Source: Prevotella sp. (lineage in GTDB: Bacteria > Bacteroidota > Bacteroidia > Bacteroidales > Bacteroidaceae). Taken from it: a stretch of 56,921 nucleotides of DNA. Shown here in pieces: positions 9,539 through 17,363 of the stretch. The position numbers were made by a program, and so were the translations under genes. Positions within the stretch are counted from its first letter, which is position 1. Every line of letters begins with the position of its first letter. The notes beneath the pieces are model-generated. The model saw only the letters and a list, made by a program, of their open reading frames with translations, was not told the DNA's origin and did not search any database. The stretch spans positions 1-56,921 of the forward strand of contig JAFWQT010000176.1 of NCBI GenBank assembly GCA_017508965.1. The letters run 5' to 3'.

Positions 9539-11713
9539 ATGAGAAGAATCCTAACCATACTGTCCCTGATAGTAGTAACCGTCGCGGTAATGGCTATGCC
9601 TGCAAAGCGCGGCATCAAGAGAACCATAACGCTGCCCAATGGTACGGAGAAAACCGTCACGCTGGTGGGCGACGAGCATCTGCACTATTTCGTGGATGCC
9701 GACGGCAATGCGTATACCAACACAGGCGGCAGCTTCGTGAAAGCTGACATCAACCAACTGAAGAAACGCGGCTTGGAGCGGCGCAAAGCTGCACAAAGAC
9801 ATCGTATAGCCAAAATGTCCCGGCTGCAAAAGAATGCCTCTGCGCGGAGATTGGCGAGAAAGGCGTCCAACTTTACCGGAAAGAAAAAAGGCCTGATCAT
9901 TCTCGTGGAATTCAGCGACAAGTCGTTTATGGAAACTAACAACAAAGCCCTATACAATCGTATTGCCAACGAGAAGAACTTCAAACACGGCGATTTCATC
10001 GGTTCTGTGTCCGACTATTTCTATGCACAGAGCTATGGTACCTTTGAACTCTCGTTCGATATTGCCGGTCCCGTAAAGCTGTCAAAAAAGCAATCCTACT
10101 ATGGCCAGAACGACTCCGATGGCAACGACATGCATCCCGGAGAAATGGTCATCGAGGCACTGGAGGCCATCAAGGACACCACCGACTTTGCCCAATACGA
10201 CTGGGACGGCGATAAAGAGGTGGACCAGGTGTATATCATTTACGCCGGAAGGGGCGAGGCCGATGGAGGCGCAGACTATGTAATTTGGCCACACGAGTAC
10301 ACACTCACAGAAGAAGGAATGTCAGAGAAAGGCATCAAACCACAAATCTTCAATGGCATCACCGTTGATACTTACGCATGTAGTAACGAGATAGACGAAA
10401 ACAGCCAGACGGCCGGCATCGGCAACATCTGCCACGAGTTCTCACACTGCCTGGGTTATCCCGACATGTACGACACCGAATATCAGAATTCGGGCATGGG
10501 ATACTGGGACCTGATGGATGCAGGAGCCTACAATGGCAACGGCTTTTGTCCACCGGAATATACCAGCTACGAACGCTGGGTGGCAGGATGGAAAGAGCCG
10601 ATAGAATTGAAGAATGACACCGTCATTACGAATATGAAGGCCATCAGCGAGAACGGCGACTGCTTTATCATGCGCAACGACAACTGTGACACCGAATACT
10701 ATCTGTTAGAGAACAGGCAATTCACGGGATGGGATAAAGAATTGCCTGGAAGCGGATTGCTTATTCTCCATGTAGACTACTACGAAGATGTTTGGAAAGA
10801 TAACTCGGTGAACACCACATCGGGCAGCTATGACAACGGGAAAGGACACGAATGCATGACATGGGTTGCTGCCGACAACGTGAAGAAATACACAGTTTAC
10901 CAAGGCGACAGATACTACGACCTCGATGACATGGTCACCGACACCTACCCCTACGAGAAATGCGACAGCTTCAGCAACCGTTCGAAACCGGCGGCCACCG
11001 TCTACCATAAGAATACCGACGGCAGCAAGTATCTGAACAAGAAGGTTACCGGCATCAAGCAAAACAAAGATGGCTCCATCTCGTTCAACTTTGCACTGGA
11101 CTCTGGCAGCGGCACCACTCCTCCCACCGGCGGCACGATATTCTTCCACGAAACTTTCAACGAAACTACCGGAACTGGAGGCAATGATGGTAAATGGAGC
11201 AAGACAATAGCCAGCGCTACGCTTGAATATGACAATGAAGGATGGACAGCCTCGTGGGGAGGAGGAGGCGACCAATGCGCTCGCTTTGGAACCACCAGCG
11301 TGGTAGGGACGGCTACAACGCCCTCGTTTGGGATAGAAGGCGAAGTCACGCTCACATTCAAAGCAGCCGCATGGGGTTCAGAAAAAACAAAGATCACTGT
11401 TCGCGCCGAAGGTGCCACTATTACCGGAGACAGCAGTTTCTCACTGGAAAACGAAGCATGGGGAAACTATACCACAACGCTTTCGGGCGACGGTGAAGTG
11501 CAAATCACGTTCACTACAGTAGGGTCTAACAAACGCTTCTTCCTCGACGAAGTGATGGTCTTTGTACCCGAGACAACAGGAATCAGCGAACTGAATACCG
11601 TCAGGAAAGAAAGTCCGCGCGGCATCTATACGCTCGACGGCCGACGTGTTTCCAATAACGGCACGCTGCCACATGGCATCTACATCGTAGATGGCAAGAA
11701 GGTGGTCAGATGA
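9539..11713 (+). CDS. M6-family (immune inhibitor A-like) metallopeptidase with T9SS-like tail
   Basis: 724 aa. A signal peptide (MRRILTILSLIVVTVAVMAM) is followed by a propeptide and the M6 core (KGLIILVEFSDKSF ... SVSDYFYAQSYGTFELSFD). The zinc motif HEFSH is at residues 299-303 in GNICHEFSHCLGYPDMYD, followed by GYWDLMDAG. A second module at about 540-680 (ETFNETTGTGGNDGKW ... VQITFTTVGSNKRFFLDEV) looks like a carbohydrate-binding or jelly-roll domain. The end (GIYTLDGRRVSNNG...HGIYIVDGKKVVR) is a typical T9SS type A sorting signal. It is therefore a secreted zinc endopeptidase, probably supplying peptides to the SusCD importer with the C10 enzyme. Its 3' end overlaps the opposing WYL gene by 34 bp. 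Confidence 0.93.
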   Translation: MRRILTILSLIVVTVAVMAMPAKRGIKRTITLPNGTEKTVTLVGDEHLHYFVDADGNAYTNTGGSFVKADINQLKKRGLERRKAAQRHRIAKMSRLQKNASARRLARKASNFTGKKKGLIILVEFSDKSFMETNNKALYNRIANEKNFKHGDFIGSVSDYFYAQSYGTFELSFDIAGPVKLSKKQSYYGQNDSDGNDMHPGEMVIEALEAIKDTTDFAQYDWDGDKEVDQVYIIYAGRGEADGGADYVIWPHEYTLTEEGMSEKGIKPQIFNGITVDTYACSNEIDENSQTAGIGNICHEFSHCLGYPDMYDTEYQNSGMGYWDLMDAGAYNGNGFCPPEYTSYERWVAGWKEPIELKNDTVITNMKAISENGDCFIMRNDNCDTEYYLLENRQFTGWDKELPGSGLLILHVDYYEDVWKDNSVNTTSGSYDNGKGHECMTWVAADNVKKYTVYQGDRYYDLDDMVTDTYPYEKCDSFSNRSKPAATVYHKNTDGSKYLNKKVTGIKQNKDGSISFNFALDSGSGTTPPTGGTIFFHETFNETTGTGGNDGKWSKTIASATLEYDNEGWTASWGGGGDQCARFGTTSVVGTATTPSFGIEGEVTLTFKAAAWGSEKTKITVRAEGATITGDSSFSLENEAWGNYTTTLSGDGEVQITFTTVGSNKRFFLDEVMVFVPETTGISELNTVRKESPRGIYTLDGRRVSNNGTLPHGIYIVDGKKVVR

Positions 11714-12591
11714 TGAATCTTTTCGGAGAGGAATTGCTTGAAGCCGTCGTCGCCTAAAATCTCGATATCGTCGAAAAGGCCTAACACGAAGCGGCAGATG
11801 CCCTGATAACTCGAAACGGGAAGACGAAGCAGCCAATGGCTGTCGTCTTCCCGTTTCAGGTATGGTATGGCCGCAGGATATTCCTCGCGGAAAAGATTGG
11901 CCGACAAGGTGCCCAGACGAAGGGTTACCTCCACCGGTTCGTCGCTGCTGAACATAAAGACATCGGTGAATGTCTGACGGTGGCGCGACTTGTATTTCCA
12001 CTCTTCCTCGAGCACTTCCACCGACTGCATACGCGCCACCTTGAACGTCTTGTTCAGTTTTGAGGCAGGCTCATAGCAACGCACGTCCTGGTTGTTGTTC
12101 ATCAGCAGGAAAGGCTCCACCAGTCGGTCACGCTGCGTCTGACTATGACCTGAAGAATAGCCTCGCAGCACGGCCATCCGCCTCATCTTGATGGCGTATG
12201 CCAAGGTGTTGACCGCTTTTGCCTGCTGCTCCACTATCTGCTGGTCGTTCAGAATCTCGAGGTCGTAGAAACGTGCCAGTTTTCTTTTCAGGTTTTTCAC
12301 CACCGCATCTTCCTCCACCTTATTTAATATGCGATGCAGGGCTATCACCTCTTCTTCGGTAAACTCGATATGCTCGATGAGCTGGCGCAGAAAGGGCGAG
12401 CTGCGATCGATGCAGTAACCGCCCTCGCGCTTCTCGACGATGAATCCTGTCTCGCGAAAGAAGTCGAGATAATAATAGACATTCCGGGGCGAAAGCCGCA
12501 GCATGTCGCAAATCTGTCCCACGGTGTAGCTTCTGCCTTGTGTCAGCAGCAGCAAGAGACTCAGTTGTTGTTCCAGTTTATCGTGACGCAT
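11680..12591 (-). CDS. WYL-domain transcriptional regulator
   Basis: 303 aa. The N-terminal winged helix-turn-helix (QGRSYTVGQICDMLRLSPRNV, YYYLDFFRETGFIVEKREGGY) is followed by a WYL domain (about 140-215: AIKMRRMAVLRGYSS ... RLVEPFLLMNNNQDVRCYEP) and a C-terminal WCX-type extension. WYL proteins bind nucleic acid or nucleotide ligands and regulate transcription; the target is unknown. The gene is convergent with the M6 peptidase (34-bp overlap) and lies 141 nt downstream of rnhB on the same strand, separated by repeats. The repeat GTGAAGAGTGAAGAAT lies directly 5' of its start codon. Confidence 0.88.
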   Translation of the reverse strand: MRHDKLEQQLSLLLLLTQGRSYTVGQICDMLRLSPRNVYYYLDFFRETGFIVEKREGGYCIDRSSPFLRQLIEHIEFTEEEVIALHRILNKVEEDAVVKNLKRKLARFYDLEILNDQQIVEQQAKAVNTLAYAIKMRRMAVLRGYSSGHSQTQRDRLVEPFLLMNNNQDVRCYEPASKLNKTFKVARMQSVEVLEEEWKYKSRHRQTFTDVFMFSSDEPVEVTLRLGTLSANLFREEYPAAIPYLKREDDSHWLLRLPVSSYQGICRFVLGLFDDIEILGDDGFKQFLSEKIHHLTTFLPSTM

Positions 12592-12596
12592 TGTTA

Positions 12597-12711
12597 AGTG
12601 AAGAATGAAGAGTGAAGAGTGAAGAATTTTTTTTCGGGAGATTTTCGGGGGGAGGGACGTTATGGCGTTATGACGTTATGACGATATAACGTTATGACGT
12701 TATAACGCTAT
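12597..12711. repeat. two short tandem-repeat tracts (GTGAAGA and CGTTATGA)
   Basis: Positions about 12597-12628 carry repeats of the type GTGAAGAATGAAGAGTGAAG; positions 12656-12711 carry degenerate CGTTATGA/CGTTATAA octamers, some inverted. Both families recur in the suf operon (15031-15100, 17296-17361, 18829-18866, 21779-21811). They fill the spacer between rnhB and the WYL gene; no promoter was recognised inside. Confidence 0.75.
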
Positions 12712-12732
12712 TCCGCCATGCCGCAAAATCCC

Positions 12733-13365
12733 TCAAAACTCAAAGGGAATATCCAGCTGCCCGTCGCCAAGCAGGTTATAGCTCATACGGTGATAGGGCG
12801 TAACGCCGAACTCCTTGATGGCCTCGCGGTGCTTCTTCGTGGGATAACCCTTGTTCGATTTCCAGTCATACTGGGGATATTCCTCCGCCAGTTTGTCCAT
12901 ATAGTCGTCACGATAGGTCTTGGCCAGAATCGAGGCGGCTGCAATAGAGAGATACTTGGCATCGCCCTTCACGATAGTGGTATGGGGGATGTCGACGGTC
13001 TTCCCGTCGACCTTTCGGCGATAGGGCGTGAACCGGTTGCCATCCACAATGATGGCCTCAGGACAAACTTTCAGTTGGTCGAGCGCACGGTGCATGGCCA
13101 GAAACGAGGCATTAAGGATATTGATTTTGTCAATCTCTTCAGGCGTGACCACCCCGACGGCCCATGCCACGGCATCACGCTCAATAATCTCGCGCAACTG
13201 GTGACGCCTGTGGTCGGTGAGCTGCTTGGAGTCGTTGATGGCTTCGTTCTGATAATCAGGAGCGAAAATCACGGCTGCCGCATAGACACTACCCGCCAGA
13301 CAGCCCCTGCCGGCTTCGTCGCATCCGGCCTCAATCTTTCCTTCGTAAAAATGGTTATTTAACAT
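12733..13365 (-). CDS. rnhB: ribonuclease HII
   Basis: 210 aa from the second ATG (MLNNHFYEGKIEAGCDEAGR), preferred because family members start close to the first catalytic motif; an earlier ATG at 13380 adds only five residues. The RNase HII motif GCDEAGRGCLAGSVYAAAVIF supplies the first acidic residues (D-E), with NDSKQLT, the conserved AIIVDGNRF aspartate and ASILAKTYRD following. The enzyme cleaves RNA in RNA-DNA hybrids and at single ribonucleotides in DNA. The length is normal for bacterial RnhB. It is divergent from the small gene at 13512. Confidence 0.96.
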   Translation of the reverse strand: MLNNHFYEGKIEAGCDEAGRGCLAGSVYAAAVIFAPDYQNEAINDSKQLTDHRRHQLREIIERDAVAWAVGVVTPEEIDKINILNASFLAMHRALDQLKVCPEAIIVDGNRFTPYRRKVDGKTVDIPHTTIVKGDAKYLSIAAASILAKTYRDDYMDKLAEEYPQYDWKSNKGYPTKKHREAIKEFGVTPYHRMSYNLLGDGQLDIPFEF

Positions 13366-13398
13366 AAAAGAACAAATCAAGAGTGTTTCAGCAAAAGT

Positions 13399-13464
13399 TT
13401 AACGATTCGTTAACAAAAAAGTTGCAGTTTTGAACATATCGTGCACAAAGGTAGTCTAATTTTG
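13399..13464 (+). promoter_or_regulatory. candidate promoter with upstream palindrome for the 92-aa gene
   Basis: TAATTTTG at 13457-13464 matches the Bacteroidota -7 box TAnnTTTG. No TTTG lies exactly 20 nt upstream (nearest at 13429-13432, 24 nt away), so the -33 is imperfect. TTAACGA-T-TCGTTAA at 13399-13413 is a perfect short palindrome in the rnhB/92-aa divergent spacer and could be an operator. Confidence 0.45.
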
Positions 13465-13511
13465 CCAACGAAACAAGAAAACAACAGAATAAATAAACAA
13501 AAAAAGAAAAT

Positions 13512-13790
13512 ATGAATACCAATATGCAAATCAGTAGCGGGAGCACCACGATGCTCATTGAGAACGTGAAGAAAAGTCTGAAACGCCCTGCCGAATGGCT
13601 CCGCCAATACTATTCGGCCGTCATGGAGCGCGAAATCAACGACCGCCAGACATGGTCGCTCATAGAAGTGCAGGCAGCCTTCTTTGCCGGCGTCATGCCA
13701 GCCGACTACAGCCTGCTGCTCCGAGCTGCCTGCTGCCTGTGGTTCTACCTGGCCCTGAAGCGTTGTCGCCGAATGTTTCAGAACATCTGA
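13512..13790 (+). CDS. small protein of unknown function
   Basis: 92 aa. It begins with a hydrophilic N-terminus (MNTNMQISSGSTTMLIENVK), has a central helical, charged part (RPAEWLRQYYSAVMEREIND) and a hydrophobic C-terminal helix (YSLLLRAACCLWFYLALKR) that could be one membrane segment. It has its own -7 box 48 nt upstream. Its 3' end overlaps the opposing sufS stop by 13 bp. I do not recognise the family. The upstream promoter motif and defined start make it likely to be real. Confidence 0.6.
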   Translation: MNTNMQISSGSTTMLIENVKKSLKRPAEWLRQYYSAVMEREINDRQTWSLIEVQAAFFAGVMPADYSLLLRAACCLWFYLALKRCRRMFQNI

Positions 13791-15028
13791 CTGACGCGGC
13801 GTATTCCGGCAACCAGCTGGTCTACTTCCTCCTTTGTGTTATACAAGGCGAAAGATGCCCTCACGGTACCAAGAATACCCAGACGGTCCATCAGCGGCTG
13901 CGCACAATGATGACCTGTTCGGACGGCAATACCCAAACGGTCGAGCAGGGTTCCCATGTCCATGTGGTGGATAAGGGACCCACCCTTGTTCCCTCCCGAA
14001 GGGAGTGAAGTAAATACATTAAAGGAGATGACGGCATCGTGGTTGGTTGAGGGACCATAGATATGAATATTGGGAATCTCGGAAAGTTTTTCCATCGCAT
14101 AGTGCGTCAGTTCCTGTTCGTAAGCCATGATATTCTCCATGCCCAATGCGTTCAGGTAGTCGATGGAGCGGGCAAGTCCCGTGGTGGCCACATAGTCGGG
14201 AGTACCGGCCTCAAACTTAAGCGGCGGACGCTCGTAGGTGGTCTTCTCGAAACTCACGGTGGCTATCATCTCTCCCCCACCCTGATAAGGCGGCAGCTTT
14301 TCCAGCCATTCCTCTTTTCCGTAAAGCACGCCAATGCCCGTGGGGCCATACATCTTATGACCGCTCAGTGCAAAGAAGTCGCAGTCCATGTCCTGAACGT
14401 CGATTTTCAGGTGGGGTGCACTCTGCGCTCCATCCACCATAAAGGGTACGCCATGGGCATGAGCAACGGCTATCATTTCCTTCACGGGATTCACCGTTCC
14501 CAGCACATTGCTCACATGCGTACAGCTGACCAGTTTTGTGCGCTCCGAGAACAATCGCTCGTATTCATCAAGCCGCAGCTGACCGTCGTCGGTCATCGGT
14601 ATCACCCTGAGCACGATGCCCCGTTTCTCGGCCTGCAACTGCCAGGGCACGATATTCGAATGGTGCTCCATGGCCGAGATAATCACCTCGTCGCCAGCCT
14701 TCATCTGCGACTCGCAGAACGTCTGTGCCACCAGATTGATGCTCTCGGTGGTGCCACGGGTGAAGACAATCTCCTCAACCTTGCGGGCATTGACAAACTG
14801 GCGAACCTTCTCGCGGGCCTCTTCGTGCAGGTCGGTAGCACGCTGCGACAGAAAGTGCACACCGCGGTGCACATTGGCATTCACGTTGTAGTATTCGTCA
14901 ACCAATGCCTCCACCACCTGGCGCGGTTTCTGCGTCGTGGCTCCGTTGTCAAGATAGACGAGCGGTTTGTTATAAACTGTCCGCGAAAGAATCGGGAAAT
15001 CTTCCCGCACCTTATTAATATCGTACAT
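13778..15028 (-). CDS. sufS: cysteine desulfurase SufS
   Basis: 416 aa, fold-type I PLP enzyme. The PLP lysine is K225 (ALSGHKMYGPTGIGVLYGK) and the catalytic cysteine C375 (VRTGHHCAQPLMDRLG). It releases sulfur from cysteine as an enzyme-bound persulfide for Fe-S cluster assembly on SufBCD. It is the last gene of the rimP-nusA-infB-sufBCDS run. Odd feature: just before the conserved HHMDMGTLLD, residues FTSLPSGGNKGGSLI are encoded by a C/G-run palindromic repeat (13975-14008) and look like an in-frame insertion in a surface loop; flanking motifs are intact, so activity is probably kept. Confidence 0.96.
   Translation of the reverse strand: MYDINKVREDFPILSRTVYNKPLVYLDNGATTQKPRQVVEALVDEYYNVNANVHRGVHFLSQRATDLHEEAREKVRQFVNARKVEEIVFTRGTTESINLVAQTFCESQMKAGDEVIISAMEHHSNIVPWQLQAEKRGIVLRVIPMTDDGQLRLDEYERLFSERTKLVSCTHVSNVLGTVNPVKEMIAVAHAHGVPFMVDGAQSAPHLKIDVQDMDCDFFALSGHKMYGPTGIGVLYGKEEWLEKLPPYQGGGEMIATVSFEKTTYERPPLKFEAGTPDYVATTGLARSIDYLNALGMENIMAYEQELTHYAMEKLSEIPNIHIYGPSTNHDAVISFNVFTSLPSGGNKGGSLIHHMDMGTLLDRLGIAVRTGHHCAQPLMDRLGILGTVRASFALYNTKEEVDQLVAGIRRVSQMF
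13975..14008. repeat. C/G-run palindromic repeat embedded in frame in sufS
   Basis: The plus strand reads GGGACCCACCCTTG followed by TTCCCTCCCGAAGGGAG; the second half is a CCCTCCCGAAGGGAG palindrome. The same kind of sequence is intergenic at 9411-9508 and 23103-23128 and intragenic in the GH35 gene. Translated on the minus strand it gives SLPSGGNKGGSL. Confidence 0.7.
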
Positions 15029-15030
15029 AT

Positions 15031-15100
15031 TGGCGTAATATCGTAATGTCGTAATGTCGAGATGCCGTTATAACGCCAGAACGTCATAACGTCATAACGA
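15031..15100. repeat. degenerate CGTAATGT/CGTTATGA tandem repeat between sufD and sufS
   Basis: The 75-nt sufD-sufS spacer is almost wholly made of repeats such as TCGTAATGTCGTAATGTCGA and, in inverted sense, GTCATAACGTCATAACG. Left and right halves are partly complementary, so the transcript could fold. The same family occurs at 12656-12711 and 17296-17361. Confidence 0.7.
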
Positions 15101-15103
15101 AAA

Positions 15104-16495
15104 CTATCTGCAAAGCTTACAGCCTTCACACTTCGAGAGCTGTCCGCGGAAACGCTGCTCCACAAGATAGTGCAGACGGTCGCGCAGGGGAACGAGTTCC
15201 ATCTGGTCGATAACCTCGTTGATGAAGGCAAACTCCAGCAGCAGCTTGGCCTCCTTGACCGAAATGCCGCGCTGCTGCATATAGAACAGTGCCGCATCGT
15301 TCAACTGTCCCACAGTGGAACCATGGGCACACTTCACGTCGTCGGCATAGATTTCCAGCATCGGCTGGGTGTACATGCGGGCGGTCTTCGAGGCAGAGAG
15401 GTTCTGGTTCGTCATCTGCGATGATGTCTTCTGCGCCCCGTGCTCCACCAATACCCGTCCGGCAAAGGCACCCGTGGCCTTATCGTCGAGCACGTATTTA
15501 TAGAGCTCGTTGGAAGTGCAGTGAGGCACGTTGTGGGTAATCAGCGTGTTGTTGTCCACATGCTGCTCCTTATCGGCAATCACACAGCCGAAGCACTCAC
15601 ACTCAGCTCCCTCGCCGGCCAGCGACAGGTCGAGCTTGTTGCGCGTAATACCATTGTGCAGCGTTATCACGTTGTGGCGCACGCGACTGTTGCGCTGCTG
15701 CTCGATATAGACATTGCTCACGCGTACATTCTTATAATGAGTCTCCTCCAGACAGTAGAGGTCGAGACGGGCATTATCGCCCACAAAGGCCTCGATGACC
15801 TGAGTGGCCAGAAAATTACAGTCATCGGCAGCATGGTCGCAGAAAAGCATCTTCAGTTCGGCTCCCTGCTCCAGGACGATGAGCACGCGGCGGTTCACCA
15901 TCAGGTCGTTCACCTGACGCTGTGCGTTTCGCGGGGTTGCCTTTAGGATATTTATCACCTGAATGGCACGTTCCACCTTGACGTCCCTGGGCACATAGAC
16001 CAGCATGCCGTCTTGGGCAAGCATGGTGTTTAGCGCCGTCACGCCGTCTTCGGAAGTCTTGGCCAGCTTGGCATAATAGCGTTCCACGATTTCAGGGTGC
16101 TCTCTCATCGAACTGATGATAACGCCCTCGGGAAGTGATGAGTGATAAGTGATGAGCGATGAGTTATTTTTCACTTCTCGCTTATCATTTCTATAAAAGC
16201 TGTCGTTTACGACAAAGTATAGATTCGTGCTCAGGTTGGGAACGTCGCAGCGGAAAGCCTCGTATGGGTCAACGGGAATCTCCAGGCGATTCAGGTTCAG
16301 TCCGTAGTCGGGAGCAAAAAGCGAGGCAATGTCGGTATATTTGTACCGCTCCACCTTCTTTGACGGGAATCCCAGACGCTGAAAGTCACGAAAAGCCTCA
16401 TCGCGCACGGCATTCATCACCTCGGCAGAGTGCGACTTTATCATCTCACCAGCCTGCTCATACAGGTCAATATACTGCTGCTCGGAAGTAATCAT
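15104..16495 (-). CDS. sufD: Fe-S cluster assembly protein SufD
   Basis: 463 aa. It has the SUF-FeS core beta-helix (LDLYCLEETHYKNVRVSNVYIEQQ split across the text, NVITLHNGITRNKLDLSLAG) and the conserved C-terminal signature AHGSTVGQLNDAALFYMQQRGIS with LLEFAFINEV. SufD forms the scaffold with SufB and SufC. The gene is 33 nt downstream of sufC and 75 nt upstream of sufS. Odd feature: residues around REVKNNSSLITYHSSL between VNDSFYRN and LPEGVI are encoded by a 57-bp repeat block (16134-16190, exactly 19 codons) of the GTGATGA type, apparently inserted in frame in the N-terminal region. Confidence 0.95.
   Translation of the reverse strand: MITSEQQYIDLYEQAGEMIKSHSAEVMNAVRDEAFRDFQRLGFPSKKVERYKYTDIASLFAPDYGLNLNRLEIPVDPYEAFRCDVPNLSTNLYFVVNDSFYRNDKREVKNNSSLITYHSSLPEGVIISSMREHPEIVERYYAKLAKTSEDGVTALNTMLAQDGMLVYVPRDVKVERAIQVINILKATPRNAQRQVNDLMVNRRVLIVLEQGAELKMLFCDHAADDCNFLATQVIEAFVGDNARLDLYCLEETHYKNVRVSNVYIEQQRNSRVRHNVITLHNGITRNKLDLSLAGEGAECECFGCVIADKEQHVDNNTLITHNVPHCTSNELYKYVLDDKATGAFAGRVLVEHGAQKTSSQMTNQNLSASKTARMYTQPMLEIYADDVKCAHGSTVGQLNDAALFYMQQRGISVKEAKLLLEFAFINEVIDQMELVPLRDRLHYLVEQRFRGQLSKCEGCKLCR
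16134..16190. repeat. GTGATGA-type repeat embedded in frame in sufD
   Basis: The plus strand shows AGTGATGAGTGATAAGTGAT then, after a short spacer, TCACTTCTCGCTTATCATT, a partly inverted pair. The block is 57 bp, a multiple of three, and carries no stop in the sufD frame. It resembles the intergenic GTGAAGA repeats in the same operon. Confidence 0.7.
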
Positions 16496-16528
16496 AATTA
16501 TATATTCAAAATTCTCAATTGAAACAGA

Positions 16529-17284
16529 CTACTCCTCTCCGATTTCTTCCTTAATCCAGTCGTAGCCGTGCTCCTGAATCTCACGTGCAAGTTCCGGACC
16601 AGCCGTCTTCACGATTCTTCCCTTGTAGAGCACATGCACATACTGTGGGCGAATCATCTCCAGCAGACGGTCGTAGTGGGTGATGACGATACACGAGGTC
16701 TCGGGCGTGGACAGTTTGTTCACGCCTTCGGCCACAATGCGCATGGCATCGACGTCGAGCCCGGAGTCGGTCTCGTCGAGAATGGAAAGCTTCGGTTCGA
16801 GCATGGCCATCTGGAAAATCTCGTTGCGTTTCTTCTCGCCGCCGCTAAATCCTTCGTTCACCGAACGGTTGGAGAGTTTGGCATCCAGTTCCACAATCTT
16901 TCGCTTTTCACGCATCAGTTTCAGGAAGTCGGCGGCCTTCAGCGGTTCCTTGCCTTCATACTGTCGCTTTGCATTGACGGCAGCCTTCATGAAGTTGGTC
17001 ATCGACACACCGGGAATCTCTACAGGATACTGGAACGAGAGGAACAGCCCCTCGTTGGCACGGTCCTCGGGTTTCATTTCCAACAGGTTCTTGCCGTTGA
17101 ACCAGGCCTCTCCCTCGGTCACCTCATAGAGCGGGTTACCTACGAGCACAGCACTCAGTGTTGATTTTCCCGAGCCGTTAGGTCCCATGATGGCATGCGT
17201 CTCGCCATCTTTAATCACGAGGTCGATGCCCTTCAATATCTCTTTCTCGCCAATGCGAGCGTGTAAGTTCTTGACTTCTAACAC
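16529..17284 (-). CDS. sufC: Fe-S assembly ATPase SufC
   Basis: 251 aa ABC-type ATPase. Walker A is GPNGSGKST, the signature is SGGEKKR (SVNEGFSGGEKKRNEIFQMA), Walker B is LSILDETDSGLD, and the switch histidine is in VITHYDRLL. All catalytic motifs are present. SufC binds SufB and SufD and drives conformational change during Fe-S assembly. It lies between sufB (79 nt upstream, repeat-filled) and sufD. Confidence 0.97.
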   Translation of the reverse strand: MLEVKNLHARIGEKEILKGIDLVIKDGETHAIMGPNGSGKSTLSAVLVGNPLYEVTEGEAWFNGKNLLEMKPEDRANEGLFLSFQYPVEIPGVSMTNFMKAAVNAKRQYEGKEPLKAADFLKLMREKRKIVELDAKLSNRSVNEGFSGGEKKRNEIFQMAMLEPKLSILDETDSGLDVDAMRIVAEGVNKLSTPETSCIVITHYDRLLEMIRPQYVHVLYKGRIVKTAGPELAREIQEHGYDWIKEEIGEE

Positions 17285-17295
17285 AGTTTTATTTC

Positions 17296-17361
17296 GTTTT
17301 CGTTAATTCGATAATTCGACATTACGTTATTTCGTCATGACGGCATGACGTTATAACGACT
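17296..17361. repeat. degenerate CGTTA-type repeat between sufB and sufC
   Basis: Motifs such as TTCGTTAATTCGATAATTCG and CATGACGTTATAACG fill the spacer between the sufB stop and the sufC start. Same family as 12656-12711 and 15031-15100. No promoter motif was recognised. Confidence 0.65.
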
Positions 17362-17363
17362 CT

